Source: a virus. Taken from it: DNA of 51,429 nucleotides. The notes under the pieces were generated by a model. That model was not told the DNA's origin. It made no database searches and worked only from the letters and a program-made list of their open reading frames with translations. The translations under genes were made by a program, and so were the position numbers. Of this stretch, positions 1 to 7,994 are shown in pieces. The stretch lies in IMG/VR virus record IMGVR_UViG_3300031772_000050, positions 1 through 51,429 of that record; one strand, 5' to 3'. How positions within the stretch are numbered: position 1 is the stretch's first letter; each line of letters opens with the position of its first letter.

Positions 1-127
1 CGGAACTTGCGTCTGTATGAACTATCCCAAGTAGTCTGTACAATGTAGAACTGTATTTTTGGTAGCGCCATGGCACCTCTACCGCATTCTCACTTGAATC
101 TGACAAATCTGGCGCCTCTGTTGCCAA
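1..127. repeat. 127-bp direct terminal repeat, left copy
   Basis: These 127 bases are identical to the last 127 bases of the window. The repeat lies inside one long reading frame that continues correctly from the right end into the left end, so the molecule is circular or circularly permuted and the window is one genome plus an overlap. A 127-base overlap equals a commonly used largest assembler k-mer, so it is most likely an assembly overlap. Confidence 0.95.
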
Positions 128-571
128 ACCGTACCCTATAGACCCAGAATTGTTATAGGCATATACATATATGATCCCGCTTGCGGGACGACTATTGCCG
201 TCTATCCAATTCCCAGTAACTATGTCGATATTGGCACTATTAGCAGTAGTCACAAATAACTTACCACCAATATCTATTACACCTGGCGTAACGACAATAT
301 CTTCATTATCAGTACCCTGTTTTAAGGTCATACCACGTCTGTAGTGCTTAATAAGGGGGTAACTTGCGTCTGTGCCGTTATGGGTATGCCCAGTGGTTAA
401 AAAGGCAAGTTTACTCTCTTTAATGGCAGCAGAGGCATTGACGTTAGAGTCTGTAATACCGCCATTGACTACGGTAGTGATATCGTTCTGTAGGTTCTGT
501 ATATCCGCACCGCCTAATACAGTTCCATTATCACTTGCGCTCCAACTATGGGTCCAAGAAATATTTCCGAT
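1..571 (-). CDS. Tail fibre-like protein, N-terminal part (gene spans the circular join)
   Basis: This is the 5' part of a gene that leaves the window at base 1 and resumes at 51302, ending at 50881 (993 nt, 330 residues in total). It is a paralogue of the next gene downstream (49959-50879). Both begin with an xxNIxW motif, then an ADIQN-NDITTVVNGGI block and a GHxHxGTD motif typical of phage tail appendages. The alignment starts at an ATC codon (569-571), where the paralogue has ATG. A GGAGGG ribosome site sits about 10 nt upstream, and an in-frame TAG lies two codons before the ATC. The next in-frame ATG would delete the conserved N-terminus. The start is therefore ATC, or a sequencing error for ATG. 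Confidence 0.85.
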   Translation of the reverse strand, partial: MGNISWTHSWSASDNGTVLGGADIQNLQNDITTVVNGGITDSNVNASAAIKESKLAFLTTGHTHNGTDASYPLIKHYRRGMTLKQGTDNEDIVVTPGVIDIGGKLFVTTANSANIDIVTGNWIDGNSRPASGIIYVYAYNNSGSIGYGLATEAPDLSDSSENAVEVPWRYQKYSSTLYRLLGIVHTDASS

Positions 572-585
572 GGTTTCCTACCCTC

Positions 586-837
586 CTATGTTACCAGGTC
601 AAATGCCTGGCTTGAATACCAACTACCACCATGATACTTATAAACCTTGAACGTCGCGCCAGTAATAACTCGGCGCGTCTCGCCTTCAAATCCTGGAGAA
701 CTTGCTGTAGGGGCTGAGGTATAAGACTTCTCCTCATACGCCCCTTCGTTAAGTATCTCCACCATCTCCTGAAGCATCTGAAGCAAGCGCGGGTCTGTAG
801 TCTGCTTGTTTAACTTTATGTCGCTGACGATGCTCAT
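586..837 (-). CDS. Small virion-associated protein, unknown
   Basis: It encodes 83 residues that I do not recognise. The N-terminal half looks helical (DPRLLQMLQEMVEILNEG) and the C-terminal half, with KVYKYHGGSWYSSQAF, looks like a small beta domain. Its ATG overlaps the stop of the preceding tail gene, and its TAG stop forms part of the ribosome site of the next fibre gene. It therefore sits in the tail operon and is probably a minor tail or adaptor component. Confidence 0.8.
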   Translation of the reverse strand: MSIVSDIKLNKQTTDPRLLQMLQEMVEILNEGAYEEKSYTSAPTASSPGFEGETRRVITGATFKVYKYHGGSWYSSQAFDLVT

Positions 838-2615
838 TTTTCACCCTTCGTTATGGCTATCTGTGTCCCTACAAGATTATAGGAATAAAGAGTCCACGGA
901 TTGGTGGTCAGGCTGTCACTTATCTTAAACTGTATGTAGTTAGATTGGGTATCAAGCCCTATGGTCTTTTCTATTACTGGCTTTGCCGGTCCAAGAGTTC
1001 CTGTCCCAAGAGCAAGACCCCGCCTTGTAGTCCCGAGATAGTATTCCCCACTCGAATTGCCAAGAGGAACGGTTACCGCAGACGACCACGCACCCGTATA
1101 ATCCTCTCTATGACAGAAGTTTACCGTATCGTCGCTTATGGCCTTCATATTCACTATTACCTGCCTCTGTTCCTTTAAGATAGCAGAATTGTCTATAAAC
1201 ATTCTTGGTGTGGTATGGTAAGCAGATACAGTGGCAGTTGTTACAGCAGTAATACTTATTGTGCAACCAGACCCTGTTCCTCCCACTGTGGCTTGTCCAG
1301 TTCCAGTAGCATATCCTACACCACCAGTAACTTTAGTAACGGCAGTTACTATTCCGCTACTTGCAACTACTGAAACTGTACCTCCCATACCACTATCTCC
1401 AACAACCGTCAACACATCTCCTGTAGTATACCCAGTCCCGCCAGCGGTCGGGGCAGAAGCCACAGTGCTAATTGCACCCCAATCTGTATTTCCATAATTC
1501 CACCTGTAAGCGTAGCCATCATAGCCAGCCACAATAACCCATTTCCTACCATTAGAGTCAACGGCTGATGCGCTCGATTTCAATACTTGACCCGAGAAAG
1601 GCCAAACTGCCCCTGTGTAGTAGTTATAGGCAAGGGCATGAGTTATTGTACTTGTCCCACCATTCGGCACAAAGACCACATACCAATGATTAACTGAGTC
1701 CACTATAGCATGAGCATATACCAACCCGCCTTGATTAAGGGTATCCATAGCGATAGGGCAGATTTCATTACTTTCCTCAAAGGCGGCCGATACCGCATTA
1801 CAGTTAGAGCCATCAAACTGATATAGCTTACGGTCTGACCCTAAGAACATAAGGACTTCTTCGCCTGACTTTAGGATAACATTCTTCATCGTTAAGGGCG
1901 AGCGAGTCCCAGCCCATGCCCTTTGTTGCACAGCCCAATACGGTGAACCACCTCTATAGGTTGCTTGGTGTATAGACCATCGCTTTGAGGCGTAAAGCCG
2001 TCCTTCCAGTTCCATCCACCCTGTTAGTTCATCCCCATCATGGGTGTTGATAGGCCAAGTACCGCCACTATCAAAGTCGTCTATATCGGCTGACTCAGTA
2101 TAATAAAAGGTGTAGGGGTAGCCGGGCACTCCCGAAACAATGAAGTGGTCTTTATAGACCTTCGGGTGCTTACCGCGCCCCCCCACGTTAGAAGTATTAA
2201 GATTCGTAAGGGAAGTCCCTCCTGTCTGCATGGTCTTGATATAGTCCCCACCCCAATTACAGATAAAGAGGTTGCCCTGATAGTTTTCGCATTGTATCGT
2301 TTCGTCGCTCATGGTATCTTGGAGACTATCCCACGTACCGTCCATTTCGTCCATCTTATAGTAGGTAGTCCCAAAACTCCCTATCAGCGTTCCTTCCCAG
2401 TCAAAGAGACCATGACCATCCTTACTTCCTGCCCCTGCCTGTGTGGAATTAAGTTTTGTCCTGCCGTTTCGTTTATGGAGAGAACCGTCCAAGTCGGCAT
2501 AAACATCCATACAGTCAGGCGTATGCTTGATACTCATACCGTTAAGTTCTTTAACCTTGGTATTCAAACCTCCGCTAAAGTCTTGTATCCCGCTTACTCT
2601 ATCTGTCCTAAGCAT
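834..2615 (-). CDS. Large tail/hub-like structural protein
   Basis: It encodes 593 residues opening with a DFSGGLNTK-type motif found at the start of many podovirus tail proteins. The middle is rich in Trp, Tyr and Gly with repeated short beta segments, as in a propeller-like fold. Residues of roughly 390-460 hold two copies of a glycine-rich GTGYTTGDVLTV-like repeat, also seen in adhesins and tail fibres. It overlaps both neighbours by a few bases. It is probably part of the short tail tube or hub; the exact role is an inference. Confidence 0.85.
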   Translation of the reverse strand: MLRTDRVSGIQDFSGGLNTKVKELNGMSIKHTPDCMDVYADLDGSLHKRNGRTKLNSTQAGAGSKDGHGLFDWEGTLIGSFGTTYYKMDEMDGTWDSLQDTMSDETIQCENYQGNLFICNWGGDYIKTMQTGGTSLTNLNTSNVGGRGKHPKVYKDHFIVSGVPGYPYTFYYTESADIDDFDSGGTWPINTHDGDELTGWMELEGRLYASKRWSIHQATYRGGSPYWAVQQRAWAGTRSPLTMKNVILKSGEEVLMFLGSDRKLYQFDGSNCNAVSAAFEESNEICPIAMDTLNQGGLVYAHAIVDSVNHWYVVFVPNGGTSTITHALAYNYYTGAVWPFSGQVLKSSASAVDSNGRKWVIVAGYDGYAYRWNYGNTDWGAISTVASAPTAGGTGYTTGDVLTVVGDSGMGGTVSVVASSGIVTAVTKVTGGVGYATGTGQATVGGTGSGCTISITAVTTATVSAYHTTPRMFIDNSAILKEQRQVIVNMKAISDDTVNFCHREDYTGAWSSAVTVPLGNSSGEYYLGTTRRGLALGTGTLGPAKPVIEKTIGLDTQSNYIQFKISDSLTTNPWTLYSYNLVGTQIAITKGEK

Positions 2616-3744
2616 AACGTCTATCCCTCAGAAATGCGCCGTGCTGGCCGTAAATTGCCCGGCCGTCTCTGCCTTTAAGACCCTGCATCTTACTCGTAGC
2701 GATATCACTCCACTTCTTAGCATCCTGGTTATTCGGGTCTAACCGGACCGCGGCAAGGTATATCATCAGGTGGTCAAACTTAGCCGGCCATCTCGATACC
2801 CTTGAAATCGTATAGGTATCGGTTGACGTACCGCTTGATATAGATGTTCCGAGATAGGCACTACTTAGCGCAATCGCGGTATTAGTAGTCGCACTTAAAA
2901 CCTTATACCACTGACTTGCCGAACCTACACCATCGGCATCAACACGAAGGTAATAGTCGTAAGTAGAGGTTGCTATATTCCCATCCCAATCAGATCCAGA
3001 ACCTGTAACGTCCACAGAACCATTTGTAATAGCCGAAATATACCCTGTCGTATACTCTGTCATAGGCACAAGGGCAGGAATATAGTTATAGTATATCGAA
3101 CGCGCACTTGTATCAGCAGGATTAAGATAAAGGTAAGGCGCCCCCGATACGTACTTAACCGCATACTCCCCTGGTGTGCCATAGGTATGACTCCAGTTTC
3201 TATCATACTCTCCACCGTCCATAGGGGTAAGAAAGGCTTTGGACCCACTACGCCAGTAATAAACCGCCTCGGGAATATCTTTATCGTCTATGACCATATG
3301 GTTAAAGTCGCTCGCTAAGGCATACCTGTCCTGAACAAGCCTATATGACGTGTTTGTAGCCACAATAGCTGTACCTACCCACGTTCGGTCTAAGGTAAGG
3401 GCTACAGCACTACTGTACGTAACGCGATAGACCTCATCATACCCTGCTACCTTTAAGAGCATGTTATTCGCTATGGCAGATGTCCAGTCGCAGTCACCAT
3501 CCCCAGTAACCGCGGTAGTACTTATAGCGGTAATATATCCTGTTCCATAGTCAGCTACCGTTGAGACATAACTTTCCGTACGGAGATAGTCCTCATGGAA
3601 CATAAGCATAAGGTCTTCTATGTAGGCTTCGTTAATGGCGCCTTTGTATTTATTCTCGGTAGCCGGATCTGTTGACTTATCACGGACAAGTTCATTCTGT
3701 GCGATCTCGAACATTTCAGAGAATGGTATACGACTTATATTCAT
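2608..3744 (-). CDS. Structural protein with duplicated beta domain, probable tail adaptor
   Basis: It encodes 378 residues. The helical N-terminus (SRIPFSEMFEIAQNEL) and C-terminus (FDHLMIYLAAVRLDPNNQDA) resemble phage head-to-tail adaptor or gatekeeper proteins. Two related beta inserts, each opening with GYI(T/S)AI followed by a DW motif and ending in a Thr/Ser-rich segment, interrupt this helical framework, so an inserted domain seems to have been duplicated. The ribosome site is AAGGAGG, seven bases before the ATG. Its position beside the tail hub supports the adaptor reading. Confidence 0.85.
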   Translation of the reverse strand: MNISRIPFSEMFEIAQNELVRDKSTDPATENKYKGAINEAYIEDLMLMFHEDYLRTESYVSTVADYGTGYITAISTTAVTGDGDCDWTSAIANNMLLKVAGYDEVYRVTYSSAVALTLDRTWVGTAIVATNTSYRLVQDRYALASDFNHMVIDDKDIPEAVYYWRSGSKAFLTPMDGGEYDRNWSHTYGTPGEYAVKYVSGAPYLYLNPADTSARSIYYNYIPALVPMTEYTTGYISAITNGSVDVTGSGSDWDGNIATSTYDYYLRVDADGVGSASQWYKVLSATTNTAIALSSAYLGTSISSGTSTDTYTISRVSRWPAKFDHLMIYLAAVRLDPNNQDAKKWSDIATSKMQGLKGRDGRAIYGQHGAFLRDRRYA

Positions 3745-3753
3745 CTATCCTCC

Positions 3754-3834
3754 TTATTTTACTCTACCCTTCTTATGATGCTCCCCTTCTTCGTGTCTTT
3801 TGCCTCGTATTCTATAACCGCAGGAGCATTTCAT
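3754..3834 (-). CDS. 26-aa basic cysteine-containing miniprotein
   Basis: This short ORF starts with an ATGA overlap on the upstream holin-like gene and ends 10 bases before the next gene. It encodes a strongly basic peptide starting MKCSCGYRIRGKR. Only the coupling and reading frame support it; no function is assigned. Confidence 0.4.
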   Translation of the reverse strand: MKCSCGYRIRGKRHEEGEHHKKGRVK

Positions 3835-4088
3835 TGTTTCCCGTTTATCACCTTATCAGGCATAGCATAGATTATCTTAGCGTTATCAAGTTTAGTCAAT
3901 ATCCTATCTATGCTCTTATCATGTACCTTTACAGTGGTAGTCAGACCACCCCAGAGGACTAAGAACGCACCTACCTGGATTAAAATAGCGAGGGCTATGG
4001 TAAACATGGTAGCCTTCATGCCTTTGGAGTTCTCCATAAACTCCTTAAACTTGCCGATGTTTTCTTTTTGTATGCAATCATGTGTCAT
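3831..4088 (-). CDS. Small membrane protein, holin-like
   Basis: It encodes 85 residues. A charged N-terminal helix of about 25 residues is followed by one membrane segment (TMFTIALAILIQVGAFLVLW) and then a polar C-terminal helix. This layout resembles small single-span holin or XhlA-type proteins. The ATG at 4088 was preferred over GTG at 4091 because GGAG is six bases upstream. It follows two other small genes, one of them an i-spanin-like protein, so this looks like a lysis cluster inside the late operon. Confidence 0.75.
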   Translation of the reverse strand: MTHDCIQKENIGKFKEFMENSKGMKATMFTIALAILIQVGAFLVLWGGLTTTVKVHDKSIDRILTKLDNAKIIYAMPDKVINGKQ

Positions 4089-4099
4089 CACCTTCTCCT

Positions 4100-4273
4100 T
4101 TATTTATCCTCTACTATCGGCGCGGCCTGTTGCCTTTGTGCCTGTTGCGAGTTTCGGATTAACTGATTGGCGAAACTCATCAAATCATTTATGCGTCTAT
4201 GTTCCCACACGCCCCATAAAACCAGGATTACCAGCAATGCACCGCTTAATATAAGAAAAAAATCTCTTTTCAT
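4100..4273 (-). CDS. 57-aa single-span membrane protein, i-spanin-like
   Basis: It encodes 57 residues: a short basic N-terminus, one membrane segment (FFLILSGALLVILVLWGVW) and a Gln-rich, coiled-coil-prone tail. That is the layout of inner-membrane spanins or small Rz-like proteins, although it is short for that family. Its ATG overlaps the stop of the 36-aa gene upstream (ATGA). The position next to a holin-like gene supports a lysis role, which remains an inference. Confidence 0.7.
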   Translation of the reverse strand: MKRDFFLILSGALLVILVLWGVWEHRRINDLMSFANQLIRNSQQAQRQQAAPIVEDK

Positions 4274-4380
4274 TTTACTCCCACCTTTCCCGCCTCTGAA
4301 ATGAGGCTGTCTATCTGGGCTATCTCCAGGTTAATCGAGGCATCACTGAACGCAATCTTTGCTTTCTCAAGTTCTGTCAT
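4270..4380 (-). CDS. 36-aa hypothetical protein
   Basis: It encodes 36 residues, helical and acidic (MTELEKAKIAFSDASINLEI). The start shares one base with the upstream stop (TGATG) and the stop overlaps the next ATG, so it is translationally coupled on both sides. An AGGAGA ribosome site precedes it. I see no recognisable function. Confidence 0.6.
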   Translation of the reverse strand: MTELEKAKIAFSDASINLEIAQIDSLISEAGKVGVK

Positions 4381-4601
4381 CACACTATCTCCTTTGCTTT
4401 AATACCTAATTTTTCACATTCCGCAATCAACCCTTCAACCTCTGCGAGTTCTATGTCCCTCTGGGCGTTATCCCTATCCTTCTGCTCTTGAATCGCCTTC
4501 TTCTGACTGATAAGAAACTCAATATCATAGGTGTTAGTTTTGGTTACTGTCTCGGTCTTGGTTACCTCAAGTCTACCTTCGTCTGTTTTTCTGGATTCCA
4601 T
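4380..4601 (-). CDS. 73-aa coiled-coil protein
   Basis: It encodes 73 residues: a Thr/Lys-rich N-terminus (TKTETVTKTNT), then a long charged helix predicted as a coiled coil (QKKAIQEQKDRDNAQRDIEL) ending near a CEKLG motif. It follows the fibre gene by 8 bases in the late operon. It is possibly a fibre chaperone or small structural protein; no family was recognised. Confidence 0.75.
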   Translation of the reverse strand: MESRKTDEGRLEVTKTETVTKTNTYDIEFLISQKKAIQEQKDRDNAQRDIELAEVEGLIAECEKLGIKAKEIV

Positions 4602-4609
4602 ATTTTCTC

Positions 4610-6412
4610 CTATTTTGTAGTTATTGCCCTGCTACCCAAAGTATCACATTGATAATGTATGCCTGCGGTTTCTATTAAACAATCCCCTAAAAATACATCT
4701 CCGTCTGGTGCTACTCTTGTAAGGGTAAACATAAACTGGTCGCCTATCTTGTAAGTCGTTCCTATGATAGCACCAAAGTCTGTTCTGTAAGCCCTGTATT
4801 GAGTATCTACAGAAGTATCAGCACTATCTATCGTAGTAACTGTCGTTAGGGTTACCCCATCTCTCATTACTACATAAGTCAATCTCCATTGAACTTTATC
4901 CGTTCCCGAAGGTGCGTCTATAATCTGGAAGTGAACGTGGAATACTAAATCTGTCCCCTCTTTGTAGTCGTGTTGTAATTCAAATCCGCCATGAACCTTT
5001 TCATCTACTGCAAAGGCATAGGTTTCTATTCCTGTGTCTGTGGGGGTTGATGTTCTAAAAGTATCAGTTCCTGGATAATTAGCGGTTGGTTTTCCTAAAA
5101 GGTATCCTGATATGTTTATGTCGTTATAGACGGAAACCTCAAGAACAAGTGTTTTTGCTGTTCCGCAATCTATTGTCAGGTCAGAAGCGGCAACTAAATC
5201 AGTATGGATATATCCATTAGTCCCGTCATAAATCATATCCATATCTGACCCTGCCCCCAGCAGTAATTTATATGTATCAGATAATATACCAAAACTATCA
5301 CTTCTTATTTTCAAAAGATTAGTTGAATACTCTACTGCTCCTGCTTCTATTGCTGTTAAATCTGTTCCCGCTGTAAACTTTAACGGTGCTGTGTTTGCGG
5401 TGGCTGTGCCTGTTCCCAGATGAAGATAAGCTGTTGGAGAGGTTACCCCGATGCCAACATGGAAGTCCGCCAATATTTTACTGTTGATTATAATACCCGT
5501 TACCCCTGCGTCAGAACCCCATTGGAACCTCATCAATTCATTTGATTCTGTAGTTGAGTTTCCATAGGTATTGATAGCATACATCCATTTATGCACACCT
5601 ATTGGTGAGATTGTTCCCTTCTCAGGGGCATTGCATTGAAGCAACCCCATATATTGTGTTCCTGCCGTTGCCTCTGTTTTCCATCCCTGAGAAGCCCAAG
5701 ATATCGGTGGTGAATACTGGTCTACGGTGGAAGTGGCGGCTGTCGAATTTAAAAGAAGTAAAACATTAGGGGCTTTATGGGGGTCTTCGGCGTTAGCAAG
5801 TCCCAATATTACAAATCCATTGGAAGTATCAAGATAAAATGGATGAAAAGTCCAAGAACCTGCTCCGAACTTATAGGAGTATCTAAAAGTTAAATTATCA
5901 GCACTTCCGCTTGGAGCCATAGCTTGTGCCCATTGATATTGTTGGTTAGTTGCTCCTTTGCCTTGTGAAGAGAGAATTAAACCAGGGGTTTGTCTAAAAG
6001 TAGTCGTGCCGTCTGCGGCGGTGGGATTTCTTAATAACATCCCAATTCCAGCAAAAGTTCCTGTCGGAGTGCCGTCTGAAAACTCCCAGGTATTATCTGG
6101 GTCGGCTGTGCCAAAACCTATTTTATCGGTATACCCTGCTACATTGACGGCAAGAGTGGGAGTGTCCACAATGAGAGAACCAAGCGTCCCGAGGCCCGTG
6201 GTGGTAAAGTTCCACGCCCCTATGTTTATATTCTGATTGGCGTTGGAGCCGTCGAGTTTGAGGTAGAGGGCATCTGCAGAAGTCTGATTTATACCTTGAT
6301 TATCGAGTTCTCCAGAAAAAGGGTTAAATGTCCAATCGTCCGCATAGACATTAGTAGCTAATAACAATCCTACAATAAGACCTAAAATCTTCTTCAATAT
6401 TCTGTACCCCAT
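4610..6412 (-). CDS. Tail fibre-like protein with N-terminal Sec signal peptide
   Basis: It encodes 600 residues. Residues 1-24 form a clear signal peptide: basic RILKK, a hydrophobic core GLIVGLLLA, and a VYA cleavage site before DDWTF. The rest is fibre-like, with YLKLDGSNANQNINIG and NFTTTG repeats and GIGVTSPTAYLHLG, as in trimeric phage fibres. The C-terminal beta-sandwich contains an HVHFQI motif and ends with a HYQCDTLGSR segment common at fibre tips. A cleavable signal on a virion fibre is unusual: it would send the product across the membrane and may instead mean host-surface display. It overlaps the preceding gene by 19 bases. Confidence 0.88.
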   Translation of the reverse strand: MGYRILKKILGLIVGLLLATNVYADDWTFNPFSGELDNQGINQTSADALYLKLDGSNANQNINIGAWNFTTTGLGTLGSLIVDTPTLAVNVAGYTDKIGFGTADPDNTWEFSDGTPTGTFAGIGMLLRNPTAADGTTTFRQTPGLILSSQGKGATNQQYQWAQAMAPSGSADNLTFRYSYKFGAGSWTFHPFYLDTSNGFVILGLANAEDPHKAPNVLLLLNSTAATSTVDQYSPPISWASQGWKTEATAGTQYMGLLQCNAPEKGTISPIGVHKWMYAINTYGNSTTESNELMRFQWGSDAGVTGIIINSKILADFHVGIGVTSPTAYLHLGTGTATANTAPLKFTAGTDLTAIEAGAVEYSTNLLKIRSDSFGILSDTYKLLLGAGSDMDMIYDGTNGYIHTDLVAASDLTIDCGTAKTLVLEVSVYNDINISGYLLGKPTANYPGTDTFRTSTPTDTGIETYAFAVDEKVHGGFELQHDYKEGTDLVFHVHFQIIDAPSGTDKVQWRLTYVVMRDGVTLTTVTTIDSADTSVDTQYRAYRTDFGAIIGTTYKIGDQFMFTLTRVAPDGDVFLGDCLIETAGIHYQCDTLGSRAITTK

Positions 6413-6945
6413 GATTGATATACGTTTGTCGTTGCGCGGTTAGTCCAACCAGTCGAATATTCACTTGTTCCACCTTCATACGCAAACACATCTGCCCCTG
6501 CACTTACTGTCCACTTCATTATGTACCAAGAACCATCCGCCGCCTCAAATCCATAGTAATTGGGTGAGGCATCGTCGTCTTTATTACATATTATATACTT
6601 CTTGCTATGGATAACAGTCGACAGACCATAATCTCCCCCAACCTTATCGACTTCGGCCTTATAGCCTGTCGTCGTCCTATCCCTAATTACAACCTCTTGA
6701 GCAAAGGCAGACGGACAAAAAATCAAGACAATCATAGCAAGCCCTATAATCCAGTTCAAGAGTTCGAGTTGAGCCTTTAACTTTATTATATCGTCCGACC
6801 GTTCCTGTCTCTCGGCTTCAAGATACTTATCATACAGTTCCTGTTTCTTCAGAAATAGTTCCTTTGAGGTTCGGCGTTGCTCATTTATAGTCTTTATTTT
6901 CTCCTGCTTAGTCCTCCACCATTTATATTTAAGCAACCACTTCAT
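6394..6945 (-). CDS. Coiled-coil plus membrane/signal segment protein
   Basis: It encodes 183 residues. Residues 12-60 form a basic coiled coil. Residues 62-83 form a hydrophobic segment ending in an AFA cleavage-like site before QEVVI. The remaining roughly 100 residues look like a secreted beta domain rich in Tyr and Trp. It directly precedes the signal-bearing fibre gene, so two consecutive genes seem to be membrane-targeted. The role is unknown; surface display or host interaction is an inference. Confidence 0.8.
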   Translation of the reverse strand: MKWLLKYKWWRTKQEKIKTINEQRRTSKELFLKKQELYDKYLEAERQERSDDIIKLKAQLELLNWIIGLAMIVLIFCPSAFAQEVVIRDRTTTGYKAEVDKVGGDYGLSTVIHSKKYIICNKDDDASPNYYGFEAADGSWYIMKWTVSAGADVFAYEGGTSEYSTGWTNRATTNVYQSWGTEY

Positions 6946-7262
6946 CTGTTTGCCTCCTCTACTTTAAGACATACCGTTATCGCTTCGTCAACCGTTACTC
7001 CTGTAAATTGCAAGGTATATATTCCGTCAACAGGCAATGACTCTGTATCATTCCGTAATCCTGTTTCTGATACATACTTTCTGACCGTCCTATTACCCTT
7101 GTCTATAATACTCAAACTCCATTCTGTCGTAGAGGTAGTAGGATTTATATGTATCAACCTTACCATGCCCTTCATTCTGGTCGTATTCACGGATACTGCA
7201 CCAGACGAAGGGGTAATAGAAGAAGATAAGCCATTACCATTCTCTACTGTCTGAAAGAGCAT
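6942..7262 (-). CDS. Small beta-rich structural protein
   Basis: It encodes 106 residues dominated by short beta strands (GMVRLIHINPTTSTTEWSLS and YTLQFTGVTVDEAITVCLKV). It lies between two tandem paralogues and the coiled-coil gene, and overlaps the latter by four bases. The fold and place suggest a head or tail decoration component. No family was recognised. Confidence 0.8.
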   Translation of the reverse strand: MLFQTVENGNGLSSSITPSSGAVSVNTTRMKGMVRLIHINPTTSTTEWSLSIIDKGNRTVRKYVSETGLRNDTESLPVDGIYTLQFTGVTVDEAITVCLKVEEANR

Positions 7263-7263
7263 G

Positions 7264-7626
7264 TTACCTCTCTTCTTTACCTATGAGCCACATATTAAGA
7301 GTAGCTATGGCTGTCGTTTCATTCCAACTAAGATATAGGTATTTATGTATACCTACTACCTCGTACAATGCAGTAGTCGAAGCTGCCCCATACCCTATAG
7401 CCCCATCTGCATCTACATCGCCTGTAAGAACGGGTTTAATACCCAATAGGTATTTGGTAAGAGCCTTATCGTCAACCGCCCCATAGAAGGTAAGCGTACC
7501 GGCGGAGTCCACCCCATCATATACATAGTCCACAAGAAGAAGGACTTTATCGTATTGACCTACCTCGATTACCTTAGTTGTATCAGCTACAGCCGTATCT
7601 ATGATTTTTTGTATGATAGTCTTCAT
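7264..7626 (-). CDS. Tandem-duplicated structural protein, copy B
   Basis: It encodes 120 residues that align end to end with the upstream neighbour (7629-7985): MKT(I/V)xQxIID, VxxYDxxxxxVDYV, DDKxLxK, GxxxVxTGxxDADGAxxY, HKYLYxxWxET and a final GKExR. This is a tandem gene duplication with considerable divergence. The beta-rich pattern fits a small virion surface protein. Confidence 0.85.
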   Translation of the reverse strand: MKTIIQKIIDTAVADTTKVIEVGQYDKVLLLVDYVYDGVDSAGTLTFYGAVDDKALTKYLLGIKPVLTGDVDADGAIGYGAASTTALYEVVGIHKYLYLSWNETTAIATLNMWLIGKEER

Positions 7627-7628
7627 GG

Positions 7629-7985
7629 CTACCTCTTTTCCTTCCCAAGCAACCAGACTGATATGGTTGCTCCTGCCGCAGTCTCAGACCAGTCTATATA
7701 AAGGTATTTATGCACGTTCTTTATCTCGTAGGCCACGGTCGTTGATGTCGTATAGGCCACCGCTCCATCCGCGTCTATAGTACCCGTTATAACGGGAGCT
7801 ATGCCACAAGCACACTTTACAAGTCCCTTATCATCCAGACTTGAATAGAAGGTGATCGTTCCCTCAGCGCTCGCAGCCCTAACGTAGTCTACCACTACCA
7901 TCAGGCTATCATACCTGCTTACGTCCACTATCTTGGCTACAGAATCAACAGATTTGTCTATAATAAGTTGCATCACTGTTTTCAT
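7629..7985 (-). CDS. Tandem-duplicated structural protein, copy A
   Basis: It encodes 118 residues and is paralogous to 7264-7626 over its full length, with the same DADGA and HKYLY blocks. Only two bases separate the copies. Two divergent copies kept side by side suggest subunits that assemble together or that recognise different partners. The function was not identified. Confidence 0.85.
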   Translation of the reverse strand: MKTVMQLIIDKSVDSVAKIVDVSRYDSLMVVVDYVRAASAEGTITFYSSLDDKGLVKCACGIAPVITGTIDADGAVAYTTSTTVAYEIKNVHKYLYIDWSETAAGATISVWLLGKEKR

Positions 7986-7994
7986 CGTTTCTCC

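Noticed and set aside
1-127. True biological terminal repeat or cohesive end
   Set aside because: Its length equals a common assembler k-mer and it lies inside a coding gene without terminase-site features.
2145-2678. Long plus-strand ORFs within tail, portal and large virion genes
   Set aside because: They mirror minus-strand genes with clear protein features and lack ribosome sites.
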